A stretch of DNA of 32,407 nucleotides, taken from positions 1-32,407 of the forward strand of contig JAJPGT010000093.1 in NCBI GenBank assembly GCA_021325655.1, given 5' to 3'. The notes beneath the pieces were generated by a model. It saw only the letters and a program-made list of their open reading frames with translations, had not been told where the DNA came from and did no database searches. Below, piece by piece: positions 7,210 through 14,515 of this stretch; the stretch's first letter is position 1, and every line of letters begins with the position of its first letter. The stretch is from Pseudomonadota bacterium. Its GTDB lineage: Bacteria; Chloroflexota; UBA6077; JAJPGT01. The translations under genes were made by a program, and so were the position numbers.

Positions 7210-7581
7210 TCAGCCCCCGGCGAGCTTGACCCGGTACCCTGCGTGCGTCAAGTAGGTGGCGATCCGCTCGCGGTGGTCGCCCTGGACCTCGATCACGCCG
7301 TCCTTCACAGTGCCGCCGGAGCCACACAGCCGCTTCAGCTCAGCAGCGAGCTGGGCGATGGCCTCCGGGGGGCCCGGCAGCCCGGTGATCACCGTCACCT
7401 CCTTGCCGCGCCGCTGCTTGCGGTCGCGGGAGATCCGGACGACGCCATCGCGCGGCACGCCCGGTAGTCGGCTTCCGCCTGCCGCTGAGGTCTGGCCGCA
7501 CACACACGCTGCGCGGCGCCGGCCGCAGCCAGGGCACCGGCTGGAGGGGCCGAGGTCGCTGTCATACACCGGTCGGCTCAT
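7210..7581 (-). CDS. Translation initiation factor SUI1/YciH-like
   Basis: This 123-residue protein carries the SUI1 (eIF1-like) fold from about residue 45: DGVVRISRDRKQRRGKEVTVITGL, then LAAELKRLCGSGGTVKDG and the terminal GYRVKLAGG. All are close to bacterial YciH. YciH is thought to influence start-site fidelity on the 30S subunit. The N-terminus adds a CxxC-x6-CxC group (C16, C19, C26, C28), which looks like a small metal-binding knuckle. The ATG at 7581 lies exactly 7 nt after a TACACT box without a Shine-Dalgarno, so the mRNA may be leaderless. It is monocistronic. Confidence 0.92.
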   Translation of the reverse strand: MSRPVYDSDLGPSSRCPGCGRRRAACVCGQTSAAGGSRLPGVPRDGVVRISRDRKQRRGKEVTVITGLPGPPEAIAQLAAELKRLCGSGGTVKDGVIEVQGDHRERIATYLTHAGYRVKLAGG

Positions 7582-7588
7582 GCGAGGC

Positions 7589-7595
7589 AGTGTAC
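7589..7595 (-). promoter_or_regulatory. GTACACT -10 box, probably leaderless, for the SUI1 gene
   Basis: On the minus strand GTACACT ends 7 nt before the ATG at 7581, the same spacing as at the GNAT gene. A competing promoter exists further up: TTGACA (7634-7639) with 17 bp to GATACG (7611-7616). Its transcript would also lack a ribosome site. Confidence 0.55.
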
Positions 7596-7712
7596 GCCGC
7601 GCCCGATCCGCGTATCTCGTCGTGGCTGCCCTGTGTCAACTGTTACGAATGGCACGGATCGCGAACAAAACTGGCTCGGAGCTAGGCCTTGAGAGTTACA
7701 CAATTGGGTGTT

Positions 7713-7740
7713 ACGTTGGAAACAACGTCCCGATAGGGAC
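7713..7740 (+). other. Two abutting tetraloop hairpins in the leader of the secreted BNR gene
   Basis: ACGTTG-GAAA-CAACGT (7713-7728) is a 6-bp stem with a GNRA-type GAAA tetraloop. GTCCC-GATA-GGGAC (7727-7740) is a 5-bp stem with a GATA loop. They share two bases, so they may be alternatives. They lie 44 bp upstream of the start at 7785. A weak promoter (TTGAGA 7689-7694, 17 bp, TACGTT 7712-7717) would overlap them. The second stem resembles the core of some CRISPR repeats, but only one copy is present. Confidence 0.45.
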
Positions 7741-7784
7741 ATGAGCTCGCAAAGCGGGTTCAGAGCAGCACAAAGGAGCGGCGC

Positions 7785-9302
7785 ATGTGGCGATCAGTCC
7801 TCCCCCGGCGACCCCTGGCTGGTATCCTCGCCCTTAGCCTCGCAGTGGTGCTCGCGCTTTCCACGGTACTGGCGGCGTCGGCGACGACGCTGATTCAGAT
7901 CAACGCCGACCCGTTTACCAACCCTACGAGCCAGCACAAGACGCAGGTAGAGCCCGATACCTTCGCCTGGGGCAGCACCGTCGTCGTCGCGGTCCAGAGC
8001 GGCCGCTTCTTCGACGGCGGCGCCTCGGACATCGCCTGGTCCACTAGCACGGATAGCGGGGTGACCTGGGTCAACGGAACCCTGCCTGCCATCACCGTCT
8101 ACGTGGGTGGCCCATATGACCGGGTGAGCGACCCCTCGGTCGCCTACGACGCCAAGCACAACGTCTGGATCATCTCCTCCCTAGCGATCCGCGACGACCC
8201 GACGCTCGGCCCGGTGGGCGCGGCAGTGCTCGCCAGCCGCTCGACCGATGGCGGGTTGAGTTGGGGCGCCCCGGTGCCGATCTACCTGTCGACCCCGCGC
8301 GACTTCGTCGACAAGAACTGGACGGCCTGCGACAACACCTCCACCAGCCCGTTCTACGGCAACTGCTACACCGAGTTTGACAACTTCTTCCAGAACGACC
8401 GCATCAAGATGAGCACCTCCACCGACGGCGGGCTGAACTGGGGCGCCCCGGTGGAGCCGGCGGGCCATCCGTGCGGGATCGGCGGCCAGCCGCTGGTCCA
8501 GCCGAACGGCACGGTGATCGTCCCGATAGACAACTGCTTCGAGACGGGGCTGCTCGCCTTTCGCTCCACGGACGGCGGCCTGAGCTGGAGCGCCCCGGTC
8601 CACGTCACGTTCATCGCCCACCATACGGAGCAGGGGCTCCGCTCCGGGGCGCTGATCTCGGCGGAGATGGACGCCAGCGGGAAGGTCTACGTCGTCTGGT
8701 CTGATTGCCGCTTCCGCCCCACCTCGGCCGGCGGCTGCTTCTCCAACGACCTGGTGATGACCACCTCGATGGACGGGATCAACTGGACCAAGGTGACGCG
8801 CATCCCGCTGTCCGGGGTGAACTCGAAGAATGACTTCTTCATCCCGGGGCTGGGGGTCGACCGGACGACCTCAGGAAGCAGCGCGCACCTATCGCTCACC
8901 TTCTACTTCTACCCGGTGGCGGGCTGCGGCTTCAGCACCTGCCGCCTGTCTGTCGGAAACGTTCAGTCGCTCGACGGCGGGATGACCTGGGGCGCCCGGC
9001 AGCAGTTCGGGACGTCGATGCAGCTCGGCTGGATCGCCAACACCACTCAGGGTCGCATGGTCGGCGATTACATCTCCACCTCCTTCGTCTCGAACGGGAT
9101 GTCCGTGCCGGCGTTCGAGCTTGCCGGCCCGACGACCAGCGGCAACCCGTGCGACGTGGGGAGCATGGACTGTAACGAGGCAACGTTCTCGGTGGTTGGC
9201 GGCGTGAGCGCGCAGGGACCGTTCACTCGCGTGGCGGACGAGCCGGTGTACAACACGCAGGGCGATCACCCGGCGACCACGCCGATCAATCTGGTCAGGT
9301 AG
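7785..9302 (+). CDS. Secreted Asp-box (BNR/sialidase-like) beta-propeller protein
   Basis: This 505-residue protein has an N-terminal signal peptide (basic MWRSVLPRRP, hydrophobic 11-30, AxA-type end near residue 33). It carries repeated Asp-box motifs, S-x-D-x-G-x-T/S-W, at about residues 87-95, 153-160, 212-219, 261-268, 328-334 and 395-402. Six such boxes fit a six-bladed sialidase-type propeller. Cys pairs (182/194, 230/251, 309/318 region) suggest extracellular disulfides. I do not see the arginine triad needed to call a true sialidase, so the ligand is unknown. The ATG follows AAGGAGC. It is monocistronic, ending at a terminator hairpin. Confidence 0.85.
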   Translation: MWRSVLPRRPLAGILALSLAVVLALSTVLAASATTLIQINADPFTNPTSQHKTQVEPDTFAWGSTVVVAVQSGRFFDGGASDIAWSTSTDSGVTWVNGTLPAITVYVGGPYDRVSDPSVAYDAKHNVWIISSLAIRDDPTLGPVGAAVLASRSTDGGLSWGAPVPIYLSTPRDFVDKNWTACDNTSTSPFYGNCYTEFDNFFQNDRIKMSTSTDGGLNWGAPVEPAGHPCGIGGQPLVQPNGTVIVPIDNCFETGLLAFRSTDGGLSWSAPVHVTFIAHHTEQGLRSGALISAEMDASGKVYVVWSDCRFRPTSAGGCFSNDLVMTTSMDGINWTKVTRIPLSGVNSKNDFFIPGLGVDRTTSGSSAHLSLTFYFYPVAGCGFSTCRLSVGNVQSLDGGMTWGARQQFGTSMQLGWIANTTQGRMVGDYISTSFVSNGMSVPAFELAGPTTSGNPCDVGSMDCNEATFSVVGGVSAQGPFTRVADEPVYNTQGDHPATTPINLVR

Positions 9303-9342
9303 CGGACGGCCGACAACGGCGTTGCTGAGAGCCTGTCGGAGC

Positions 9343-9368
9343 GGGGCCGGACTCCGTTGTCCGGCCCC
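9343..9368. terminator. Bidirectional terminator hairpin
   Basis: GGGGCCGGA pairs with TCCGGCCCC across an 8-nt loop, between the convergent BNR gene (ends 9302) and fabF (ends 9440). No strong T-run is present on either side. Confidence 0.65.
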
Positions 9369-9439
9369 AGGCTACAGGCCCGCGGCTACGGCTCTAGCTG
9401 CTTTCCGCCTTTCGCGCGCTTCTTCGGCCCGAAGCGGTG

Positions 9440-10669
9440 CTACTCGGCCAGGCCGAGCGCCAGGCTGGCGTTGTGGCCGCCGAAGCCCATCGAGTTCGAT
9501 AGTGCCACCCGCGCCTGATGGGGCCGTCCGACGTTCGGGACGTAGTCCAGGTCGCAGTCCGGGTCGGGATGCTCCAGATTAATCGTGGGGTGGACGAACC
9601 CGTGGCGCAGACACAGCAGCGTCGCGATCGCCTCTACCGCGCCGGCCGCGCCGCAGAGGTGGCCGATCATCGACTTGGTGGAGGAGGCGGGGATCTGATA
9701 CGCCCGGGTGCCGAAGACGCGCTTGAGCGCCAGCGTCTCCACCCGGTCGTTGGCCGGGGTGCCGATCCCGTGGGCGTTGACGTAGTCCACCTGGTCCGGC
9801 GCGAGCCCGGCCTCATGGAGCGCCTGGCAGATCGCCCGCACCAGCCCCTCGCCACTCTCGTGCGGCGCGGTCAGGTGATAGGCGTCGGCGGTCGCGCCGT
9901 AGCCGAGCACCTCGCCGAGGATCCGGGCCCCGCGCCGCCGGGCGTGCGCTTCGGACTCCAGCACCAGCATCCCGGCCCCTTCGCCCATCACGAAGCCATC
10001 GCGGTCACGGTCGAACGGGCGGCTCGCCTGCTCGGGCGGACCGTCGCGGCGCGAGAGCGCCCCGGTGCTCTCGAAGCCGGCCAGGACGAACGGGGTGATC
10101 GCCGCCTCGGCGCCGCCTGCCAGCGCAACCTCCGCGCGGCCGAGTCGGATCAGGTTGGCCGCCTGGCCAATGGCGTCGTTGCTCGCGGCGCAGGCGCTGG
10201 CGACGAGCATCGTCGGCCCATGGAGCCCGAGCTGCATCCCCACCTGCGCCGCCGGCATGTTCGGGATGAACATCGGGATGGCGAACGGACTGACCCGGCC
10301 GCGGATCGCGAACGCGCTGTGCTCCTGTTCGCTGGTGAGAATCCCGCCGAAGGCTGAGCCGACTAGTACCGCGACGCCGTACGGGTCTTCACGCTCCAGC
10401 CGCAGCTCCGCGTCGCGTACCGCCTGGAGCGCCGCGGCGACCGCGAACTGGGCGCAGCGGTCCATGCGCCGCACCTGCTTGCGCTCCATGTAGTCCTCGG
10501 GCTGGAAGTCGCGCACCGGCATCACCGTGCGGGCCTGGACGCGCTCACCCTCGGGAAACTCCTGGCGCACCGCGCCGGACACCCCGCGACAAAGGTGCTC
10601 CCAGAACTGATCCACGCTCTGCCCGAGCGGGCAGATGACCCCCATGCCAGTGATGACCACGCGCTCCAC
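9440..10669 (-). CDS. fabF: Beta-ketoacyl-ACP synthase II
   Basis: This 409-residue condensing enzyme elongates acyl-ACP with malonyl-ACP in fatty acid synthesis. The catalytic set is visible: C160 in VASACAASNDAIG, H300 in NAHGIGTPANDRVE and H337 in STKSMIGHLCGAAGAVE, with K332. The length matches FabF. The usual NAHGTSTP reads NAHGIGTP here. The start is GTG at 10669 (MERVVITGMG), where the family begins; the frame runs 113 codons further without homology. It is monocistronic with its own GTACAAT box; no acpP or fabG is adjacent. Because KAS-like genes can serve polyketide pathways, the fatty acid role is the likelier but not proven one. Confidence 0.93.
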   Translation of the reverse strand: MERVVITGMGVICPLGQSVDQFWEHLCRGVSGAVRQEFPEGERVQARTVMPVRDFQPEDYMERKQVRRMDRCAQFAVAAALQAVRDAELRLEREDPYGVAVLVGSAFGGILTSEQEHSAFAIRGRVSPFAIPMFIPNMPAAQVGMQLGLHGPTMLVASACAASNDAIGQAANLIRLGRAEVALAGGAEAAITPFVLAGFESTGALSRRDGPPEQASRPFDRDRDGFVMGEGAGMLVLESEAHARRRGARILGEVLGYGATADAYHLTAPHESGEGLVRAICQALHEAGLAPDQVDYVNAHGIGTPANDRVETLALKRVFGTRAYQIPASSTKSMIGHLCGAAGAVEAIATLLCLRHGFVHPTINLEHPDPDCDLDYVPNVGRPHQARVALSNSMGFGGHNASLALGLAE

Positions 10670-10735
10670 AGATCCCCCACTCGGTTCAGCCCCGGCGGCT
10701 CTGGCGGACGCGCCGCTGCTGAACCGTTCCTGGGC

Positions 10736-10742
10736 ATTGTAC
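10736..10742 (-). promoter_or_regulatory. GTACAAT -10 box for fabF
   Basis: The minus-strand GTACAAT lies 66 nt upstream of the fabF GTG, giving a leader of about 60 nt. No -35 hexamer is recognisable. A weak GGGGGA lies just before the start codon. Confidence 0.5.
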
Positions 10743-10958
10743 GCAGCGCCGGAACCGGGGAGCACGGCGGTGCCCCTTCGTGTGGCCGAGCATGAGCCCG
10801 TCCATGTCGACCCGCTCGGGGAGATCGCCCCGGCGAGAGCCCTTCGCCTCAAGCGAATTTTTAAGCCAGCTTTCGCATCCGTTTGAGCTGAATGCACGGG
10901 TATCGGCGGTATCATGGCGGCCGCGGGTTCTGGCAATGACGGCTGACGGAGACGCAGG

Positions 10959-11402
10959 ATGGACGGTCCAGCCTGCCCACTGTGCGGTGACGACACCCAT
11001 ACAGTCAAAGTGAGCGCAATCTACCGGTTGCAGAGCGGAAGCCCGCTCGCCACCCTGCTCGCGCCGCCCCCCGAACCCCAGAACCGAGGGGTGTTTACCT
11101 GGCTTGGCGGGATCATCGGCGCACTGGCGCTCGCCTACCTCCTGGTCAAGATCGGCAGCGACATGTATGGCCCTCCGATGGACCTGGCGACCCTGCCAGT
11201 GCTAGTGGCAGCGTTCTGCATCCCCTGGATCATCGGCCAGGTTATCGATCGGGCGCTGCTACTGCCCGCCCGCCGGAGATACCAGCGGGAGCTGAGACGC
11301 TGGGATAGCGCGCTGTACTGTACGAAGCACGATGTCGTCTTCGGGCCTGACACGCCGCGGCCCGCCTCGCCGCTCAAGTTCGCCGCCCAGCTCCGTGGAT
11401 AA
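10959..11402 (+). CDS. Zinc-ribbon membrane protein of unknown function
   Basis: This 147-residue protein starts with a CPLCGDD knuckle (C6, C9), has two hydrophobic segments (about residues 46-66 and 76-96) and ends with a cytosolic tail holding YCTKHDVVF (C and H, possibly completing a metal site). The order knuckle, two helices, C-x2-H tail recalls small zinc-ribbon membrane proteins that lack assigned functions. I do not recognise the family. The ATG has only a weak ribosome site. It is convergent with the CopD-like gene across a short terminator. Confidence 0.7.
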   Translation: MDGPACPLCGDDTHTVKVSAIYRLQSGSPLATLLAPPPEPQNRGVFTWLGGIIGALALAYLLVKIGSDMYGPPMDLATLPVLVAAFCIPWIIGQVIDRALLLPARRRYQRELRRWDSALYCTKHDVVFGPDTPRPASPLKFAAQLRG

Positions 11403-11408
11403 GGTCAT

Positions 11409-11426
11409 GCCCGCTCAGGAGCGGGC
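11409..11426. terminator. Short bidirectional terminator hairpin
   Basis: GCCCGCTC pairs with GAGCGGGC around a 2-nt AG turn, in the 26-bp gap between two convergent genes. Confidence 0.6.
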
Positions 11427-11428
11427 GC

Positions 11429-11932
11429 TCAGCCCAGTGGGCGTACCAGCAGGACCGCCAGGGCGACGATCAGCAGCGCCAGCAGCGTGTTCATCCGCCC
11501 GAGAGTAGCGGCGCGCCAGCGCAGGCGCGCGGCCAGGCGCTGCGCCTCGGGGTCACGCTGCCGCCGGGCCCGGCTCCAGCGGGGACCGATCACGAAGTCG
11601 TGGAGTGCGCTGAGCAGGATGAGCAGCGCGACGAGCGCCAGCTTGGCTAGCAGCGTCCTGCCGAATGCGCTCTCCAGGAACGGAGCAGTGAACAGGCCGC
11701 CCAGGGTCACGCCCCGGTAGCCGGCGTTCACCGCCCCGGTAGCCAGCAGCAGGACGATGCAGAGCCAGCCGATCACTCGGAAGCGGCGGCCGAGCGCGGA
11801 GATGAGGGCTCCGCGCTCGGCGGGATCCATAGCGCGGGTGGCTGGAACAACGACCAGCGCCAGGAAGAGCATGCCCCCAACCCAGATGATGGCGCTGAGG
11901 ATGTGGAGGTAGACGCTGAACTGGTAGATCAC
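11429..11932 (-). CDS. CopD-like four-helix membrane protein
   Basis: This 167-residue protein has four hydrophobic segments (about residues 5-30, 52-72, 92-112 and 145-165). Its N-terminus, YLHILSAIIWVGGMLFLALVV, with a conserved His in helix 1, is the hallmark of the CopD/CopD-like integral membrane family. Members are linked to copper uptake or heme-type membrane binding, but function here is not shown. The GTG start overlaps the stop of a 16-codon leader ORF (GTGA) and has only a weak ribosome site of its own, so translation is probably coupled to the leader. Confidence 0.75.
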   Translation of the reverse strand: MIYQFSVYLHILSAIIWVGGMLFLALVVVPATRAMDPAERGALISALGRRFRVIGWLCIVLLLATGAVNAGYRGVTLGGLFTAPFLESAFGRTLLAKLALVALLILLSALHDFVIGPRWSRARRQRDPEAQRLAARLRWRAATLGRMNTLLALLIVALAVLLVRPLG

Positions 11933-11979
11933 CGGGGCCTGGCGACGGTGTGGCTGGCGCGACGAAGCAGAGTGGCCAT
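11929..11979 (-). CDS. Leader peptide coupled to the CopD-like gene (candidate)
   Basis: This 16-codon ORF (ATG at 11979, 3 Arg pairs or singles, no Cys or Met enrichment) is preceded by GGGGAGC at good spacing. Its TGA overlaps the GTG of the CopD-like gene. The downstream gene has a poor Shine-Dalgarno of its own, so ribosomes finishing the leader could restart there. It is too short for statistical gene calling, and no conservation data are available. Confidence 0.4.
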   Translation of the reverse strand: MATLLRRASHTVARPR

Positions 11980-12053
11980 AGCTCCCCGGGCGGCGTGGAG
12001 AAATCGCCGCGGCCCGCCGAGCGCGACCAGCCGCCCGCCTCCCGGGCGAGGGC

Positions 12054-12060
12054 AGTGTAG
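12054..12060 (-). promoter_or_regulatory. CTACACT -10-like box upstream of the CopD-like gene
   Basis: The minus-strand CTACACT is 74 nt upstream of the leader ORF start (11979). It varies from the GTACAMT form at the first base. The surrounding stretch 11980-12255 holds no supportable gene. Confidence 0.35.
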
Positions 12061-12255
12061 TTGGTTGGGCGCGTCGGCTTCAAAGGTCGAGCGCGGGTAT
12101 GGCCTTTGCGATCAGAAGCGTGGCCCTCACCGCCACGGCATGGCCCCGGGACGGAGAGCGACGTCGAGCCAGGCAACGAGCGCGGCCGAGCAGCCGAGGG
12201 GCAACCAGGCATCAGCCCAACCCTAGCCGGAGACTTGATAACTGTTTAGCAGACC

Positions 12256-12284
12256 TTGACAGCGCCCGCGCCAGCCCGTAGCAT
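12256..12284 (+). promoter_or_regulatory. Sigma-70-type promoter for the sensor kinase
   Basis: TTGACA (12256-12261), a 17-bp spacer and TAGCAT (12279-12284) form a good housekeeping promoter. The expected start near 12291 gives a leader of about 20 nt with GAGGAG before the GTG at 12312. It is the only clear TTGACA-type promoter placed at a gene start here. Confidence 0.7.
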
Positions 12285-12311
12285 CCGCCCACCACGCGGC
12301 GAGGAGCGGGA

Positions 12312-14273
12312 GTGCGCGACTTTCCCCTTCAGGCACGGGCCGTCATTCTGGGTACGAGCGTTCTCGGCCTCGTCCTCTGGCTGGGCGCAGCCGCCACACT
12401 GTCGCTGCCCTCAGTTCACGATCTCACGAGCGCGGTGCTGTTCTTCCTCGCCGCGCTCGCCCTGGAGTTCGTCGCGATCCCGCTGCGCAGTGGCGGTGCG
12501 CTGGCACTCTCCACCATTCCTCATGTCGCGGGAGTGCTCGTCCTGCCGCTGTCCGCGGTCATTACGCTGGGCGGGCTGGCGACGCTGATCGAGCAGGTGG
12601 CGAGGCGGGTTCCCTGGTACAAAGCGGCGTTCAACACCGGCTCCACGGTGCTGTCGATCGCCTCAGCCGGGCTGGCCGCGCGGGTGCTGGGCAATCCGCT
12701 GGACCTGGTATCCACAGCGCCGCTGCTCAGCCTGGTGAGTCTGCTGCTCATCTCGCTGACTTACTACGTCGTCACCGCCAATCTGCTCGCGTTCCTGCTT
12801 TCGCGCCTGTCCGGGCAGCGATTCCGGGCGGTAATCAGCCAGGACATGAGCGCCTCTGGCGCTGCAGAGATCTCGACAGCGGTGACGGGCGGGCTGCTGG
12901 GTTTCATCTGGACCATCTCCCCCTGGTGGACGCTGGCAATGCTCTTCCCGACAGTGATGGCCTACCAGGCGCTGCGCTACTCGTATCGCATGGCGCACGA
13001 GGTGGCTGCGCGCCGCAAGGCCGAGGAGGCGCAGCGGCTGCTCGCCGGGATCAGCGCCCTGCTGGCTGCAGCGATGGAGGCGGAGCAGGCCCTGCCCGAG
13101 GTCGCGCGTGCGCTGGTGCCAGCGCTGGCCGACTGGTGCGCGGTCGATGTGGTGGAGGAAGCCGGCACCTGCCAGCGCGCGGCCAGCGCCTGGCAGTCGT
13201 CCGTGTCGGGAGCGCAGGCCGAGGCGCTCGCACGGCTCCTGTCGCCGGAGGGCGACTCGGTCATCGCGCTCGCGCGGCGCTCCTCGACAGCGGTGCTGTA
13301 CGAGTCGTTAGTTCCGGCCACGCCCGCCGCCACCCAGGATGGACCAAGCCAGCTCGAGGCGCTCCGCGCCCTGGGGGTGCAGTCGCTGCTCGTCGCGCCA
13401 CTGGTTGCCCATAACAAGGCGCTGGGGATACTGACATGCGCCCGGGTCGCTGGGGCACGGTGCTACGAGGCGTCGGACCTGGCGCTGGCGGAGGACGTGG
13501 CACGGCGCATAGCGCTGGCGGTGGAATACGCCCGCCTGTACCGCCAGGCGCAGGCGGCGATCAGCGCGCGCGATGAGTTCCTGTCCATCGCCTCCCACGA
13601 GCTGAAGACCCCGATCACCGCGCTGCGGGCATACGCGGAGGTGGTAGCCCGGCAGCTCGACCGCGGCGATGTGGTGGACCGGGTCCGCGCCCGCCGCGCC
13701 CTCCAGGTTATCGACCAGCAGTCGGAGCGGGTCGCGCGTCTGGTGAGCCGACTCCTCGACGTGGCGCGGATCGAAACCGGACAGCTTCACCTGGAACCGG
13801 CGCCAACAGATGTCGCGGCACTCGTGCTGGCAGTGGTTGAATCGACTCAGGCACGCACCAGCCAGCATCGGCTCATCGCGCGCACCCCGGATCACGTACT
13901 GGCTCTGGTGGATCCGCTCCGGCTCGAGCAGGTGCTGGCCAATCTACTGGATAACGCTATCAAGTTCAGCCCTGGTGGTGGAGAGATCGCGGTCGAGCTC
14001 AGCGCGCCAGGCCCCGATACGCTGTGCCTACGGGTGCGGGACCACGGGGTGGGCATCCCGCCCGAGCACCGAGCCCACCTGTTCGACCGTTTCTCCCAGG
14101 CCCACACCAGAGGGCATCTGTCAGGGATGGGATTAGGGCTGTTCATCAGCCGCGAGATCGTGGAGCTCCACGGGGGGACCATCGAGGCAGAGTTTCCCCC
14201 CGATGGCGGCACCTGCTTCGTCGTGACGCTTCCCGCCAGACAAGCCGCCAGCGCGACCCAGGCCGTCTGCTGA
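12312..14273 (+). CDS. Membrane sensor histidine kinase with GAF domain
   Basis: This 653-residue protein has an N-terminal membrane region of about 6-7 helices (residues 8-230) with no recognised ligand domain. A short linker leads to a GAF-like domain (about 245-405). A HisKA dimerisation domain follows with H429 in SHELKTPITAL, then an HATPase domain with the N box NLLDNAIKFSPGG, G1 DHGVGIP, F box LFDRFSQ and G2 GMGLGLFIS. It should autophosphorylate H429 and pass phosphate to a response regulator not encoded next to it. The GTG start follows GAGGAG, downstream of a TTGACA/TAGCAT promoter. Confidence 0.93.
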   Translation: MRDFPLQARAVILGTSVLGLVLWLGAAATLSLPSVHDLTSAVLFFLAALALEFVAIPLRSGGALALSTIPHVAGVLVLPLSAVITLGGLATLIEQVARRVPWYKAAFNTGSTVLSIASAGLAARVLGNPLDLVSTAPLLSLVSLLLISLTYYVVTANLLAFLLSRLSGQRFRAVISQDMSASGAAEISTAVTGGLLGFIWTISPWWTLAMLFPTVMAYQALRYSYRMAHEVAARRKAEEAQRLLAGISALLAAAMEAEQALPEVARALVPALADWCAVDVVEEAGTCQRAASAWQSSVSGAQAEALARLLSPEGDSVIALARRSSTAVLYESLVPATPAATQDGPSQLEALRALGVQSLLVAPLVAHNKALGILTCARVAGARCYEASDLALAEDVARRIALAVEYARLYRQAQAAISARDEFLSIASHELKTPITALRAYAEVVARQLDRGDVVDRVRARRALQVIDQQSERVARLVSRLLDVARIETGQLHLEPAPTDVAALVLAVVESTQARTSQHRLIARTPDHVLALVDPLRLEQVLANLLDNAIKFSPGGGEIAVELSAPGPDTLCLRVRDHGVGIPPEHRAHLFDRFSQAHTRGHLSGMGLGLFISREIVELHGGTIEAEFPPDGGTCFVVTLPARQAASATQAVC

Positions 14274-14285
14274 CGTGGATGCCGG

Positions 14286-14384
14286 CTACGACCACTTGTT
14301 GCCGGCGCCGGCGGCCATCACCAGCCCGACGATCAGTCCCGCCAGGCTCAGCGCGCGAAAGAGCGTGTACTTGATCCGCAGCAT
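14286..14384 (-). CDS. 32-residue single-helix membrane peptide
   Basis: The ORF encodes 32 residues: a basic start (MLRIKYTLFRA), one hydrophobic helix (about residues 10-27, LSLAGLIVGLVMAAGA) and a short polar tail (GNKWS). A strong CTGGAGGAT ribosome site lies 6 nt upstream of the ATG. Positive-inside charge, a glycine-rich helix and the good ribosome site argue for a real small membrane protein. It lies 12 bp from the convergent kinase stop, with a hairpin upstream. Function is unknown. Confidence 0.6.
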   Translation of the reverse strand: MLRIKYTLFRALSLAGLIVGLVMAAGAGNKWS

Positions 14385-14404
14385 CGGAGTATCCTCCAGA
14401 AATC

Positions 14405-14437
14405 AGGGTGGTCAGGCTTCTTCAGCCTGAACACCCT
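14405..14437 (-). terminator. Hairpin between the HtrA-like gene and the small membrane peptide
   Basis: AGGGTG-GT-CAGGCT pairs with AGCCTG-AA-CACCCT across a 5-nt loop, with a 2x2 internal mismatch. On the minus strand it follows the HtrA-like stop by about 78 bp and is followed by GATTTCT. It ends just before the ribosome site of the 32-residue ORF, so it could be a terminator or a leader structure. Confidence 0.5.
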
Positions 14438-14515
14438 AATCATTTACGCTGCGAGCGCGCTTCACAGGTGGCGGGAGGGCCAGATCCGGCTGCCAGAGGG
14501 ACCGGCGCCGAGCGG

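Noticed and set aside
7727..7740. CRISPR array near 7700
   Set aside because: Only one repeat-like stem is present; no second copy at repeat-spacer distance could be found.
10850..10870. Intrinsic terminator at the T-run near 10858
   Set aside because: The adjacent stem (GGCGA/TCGCC) is only 5 bp and no gene ends upstream on the plus strand.
10882..10915. TTGAGC/TATCAT promoter for the zinc-ribbon gene at 10959
   Set aside because: The spacing is 21 bp, too long for a normal sigma-70 promoter.
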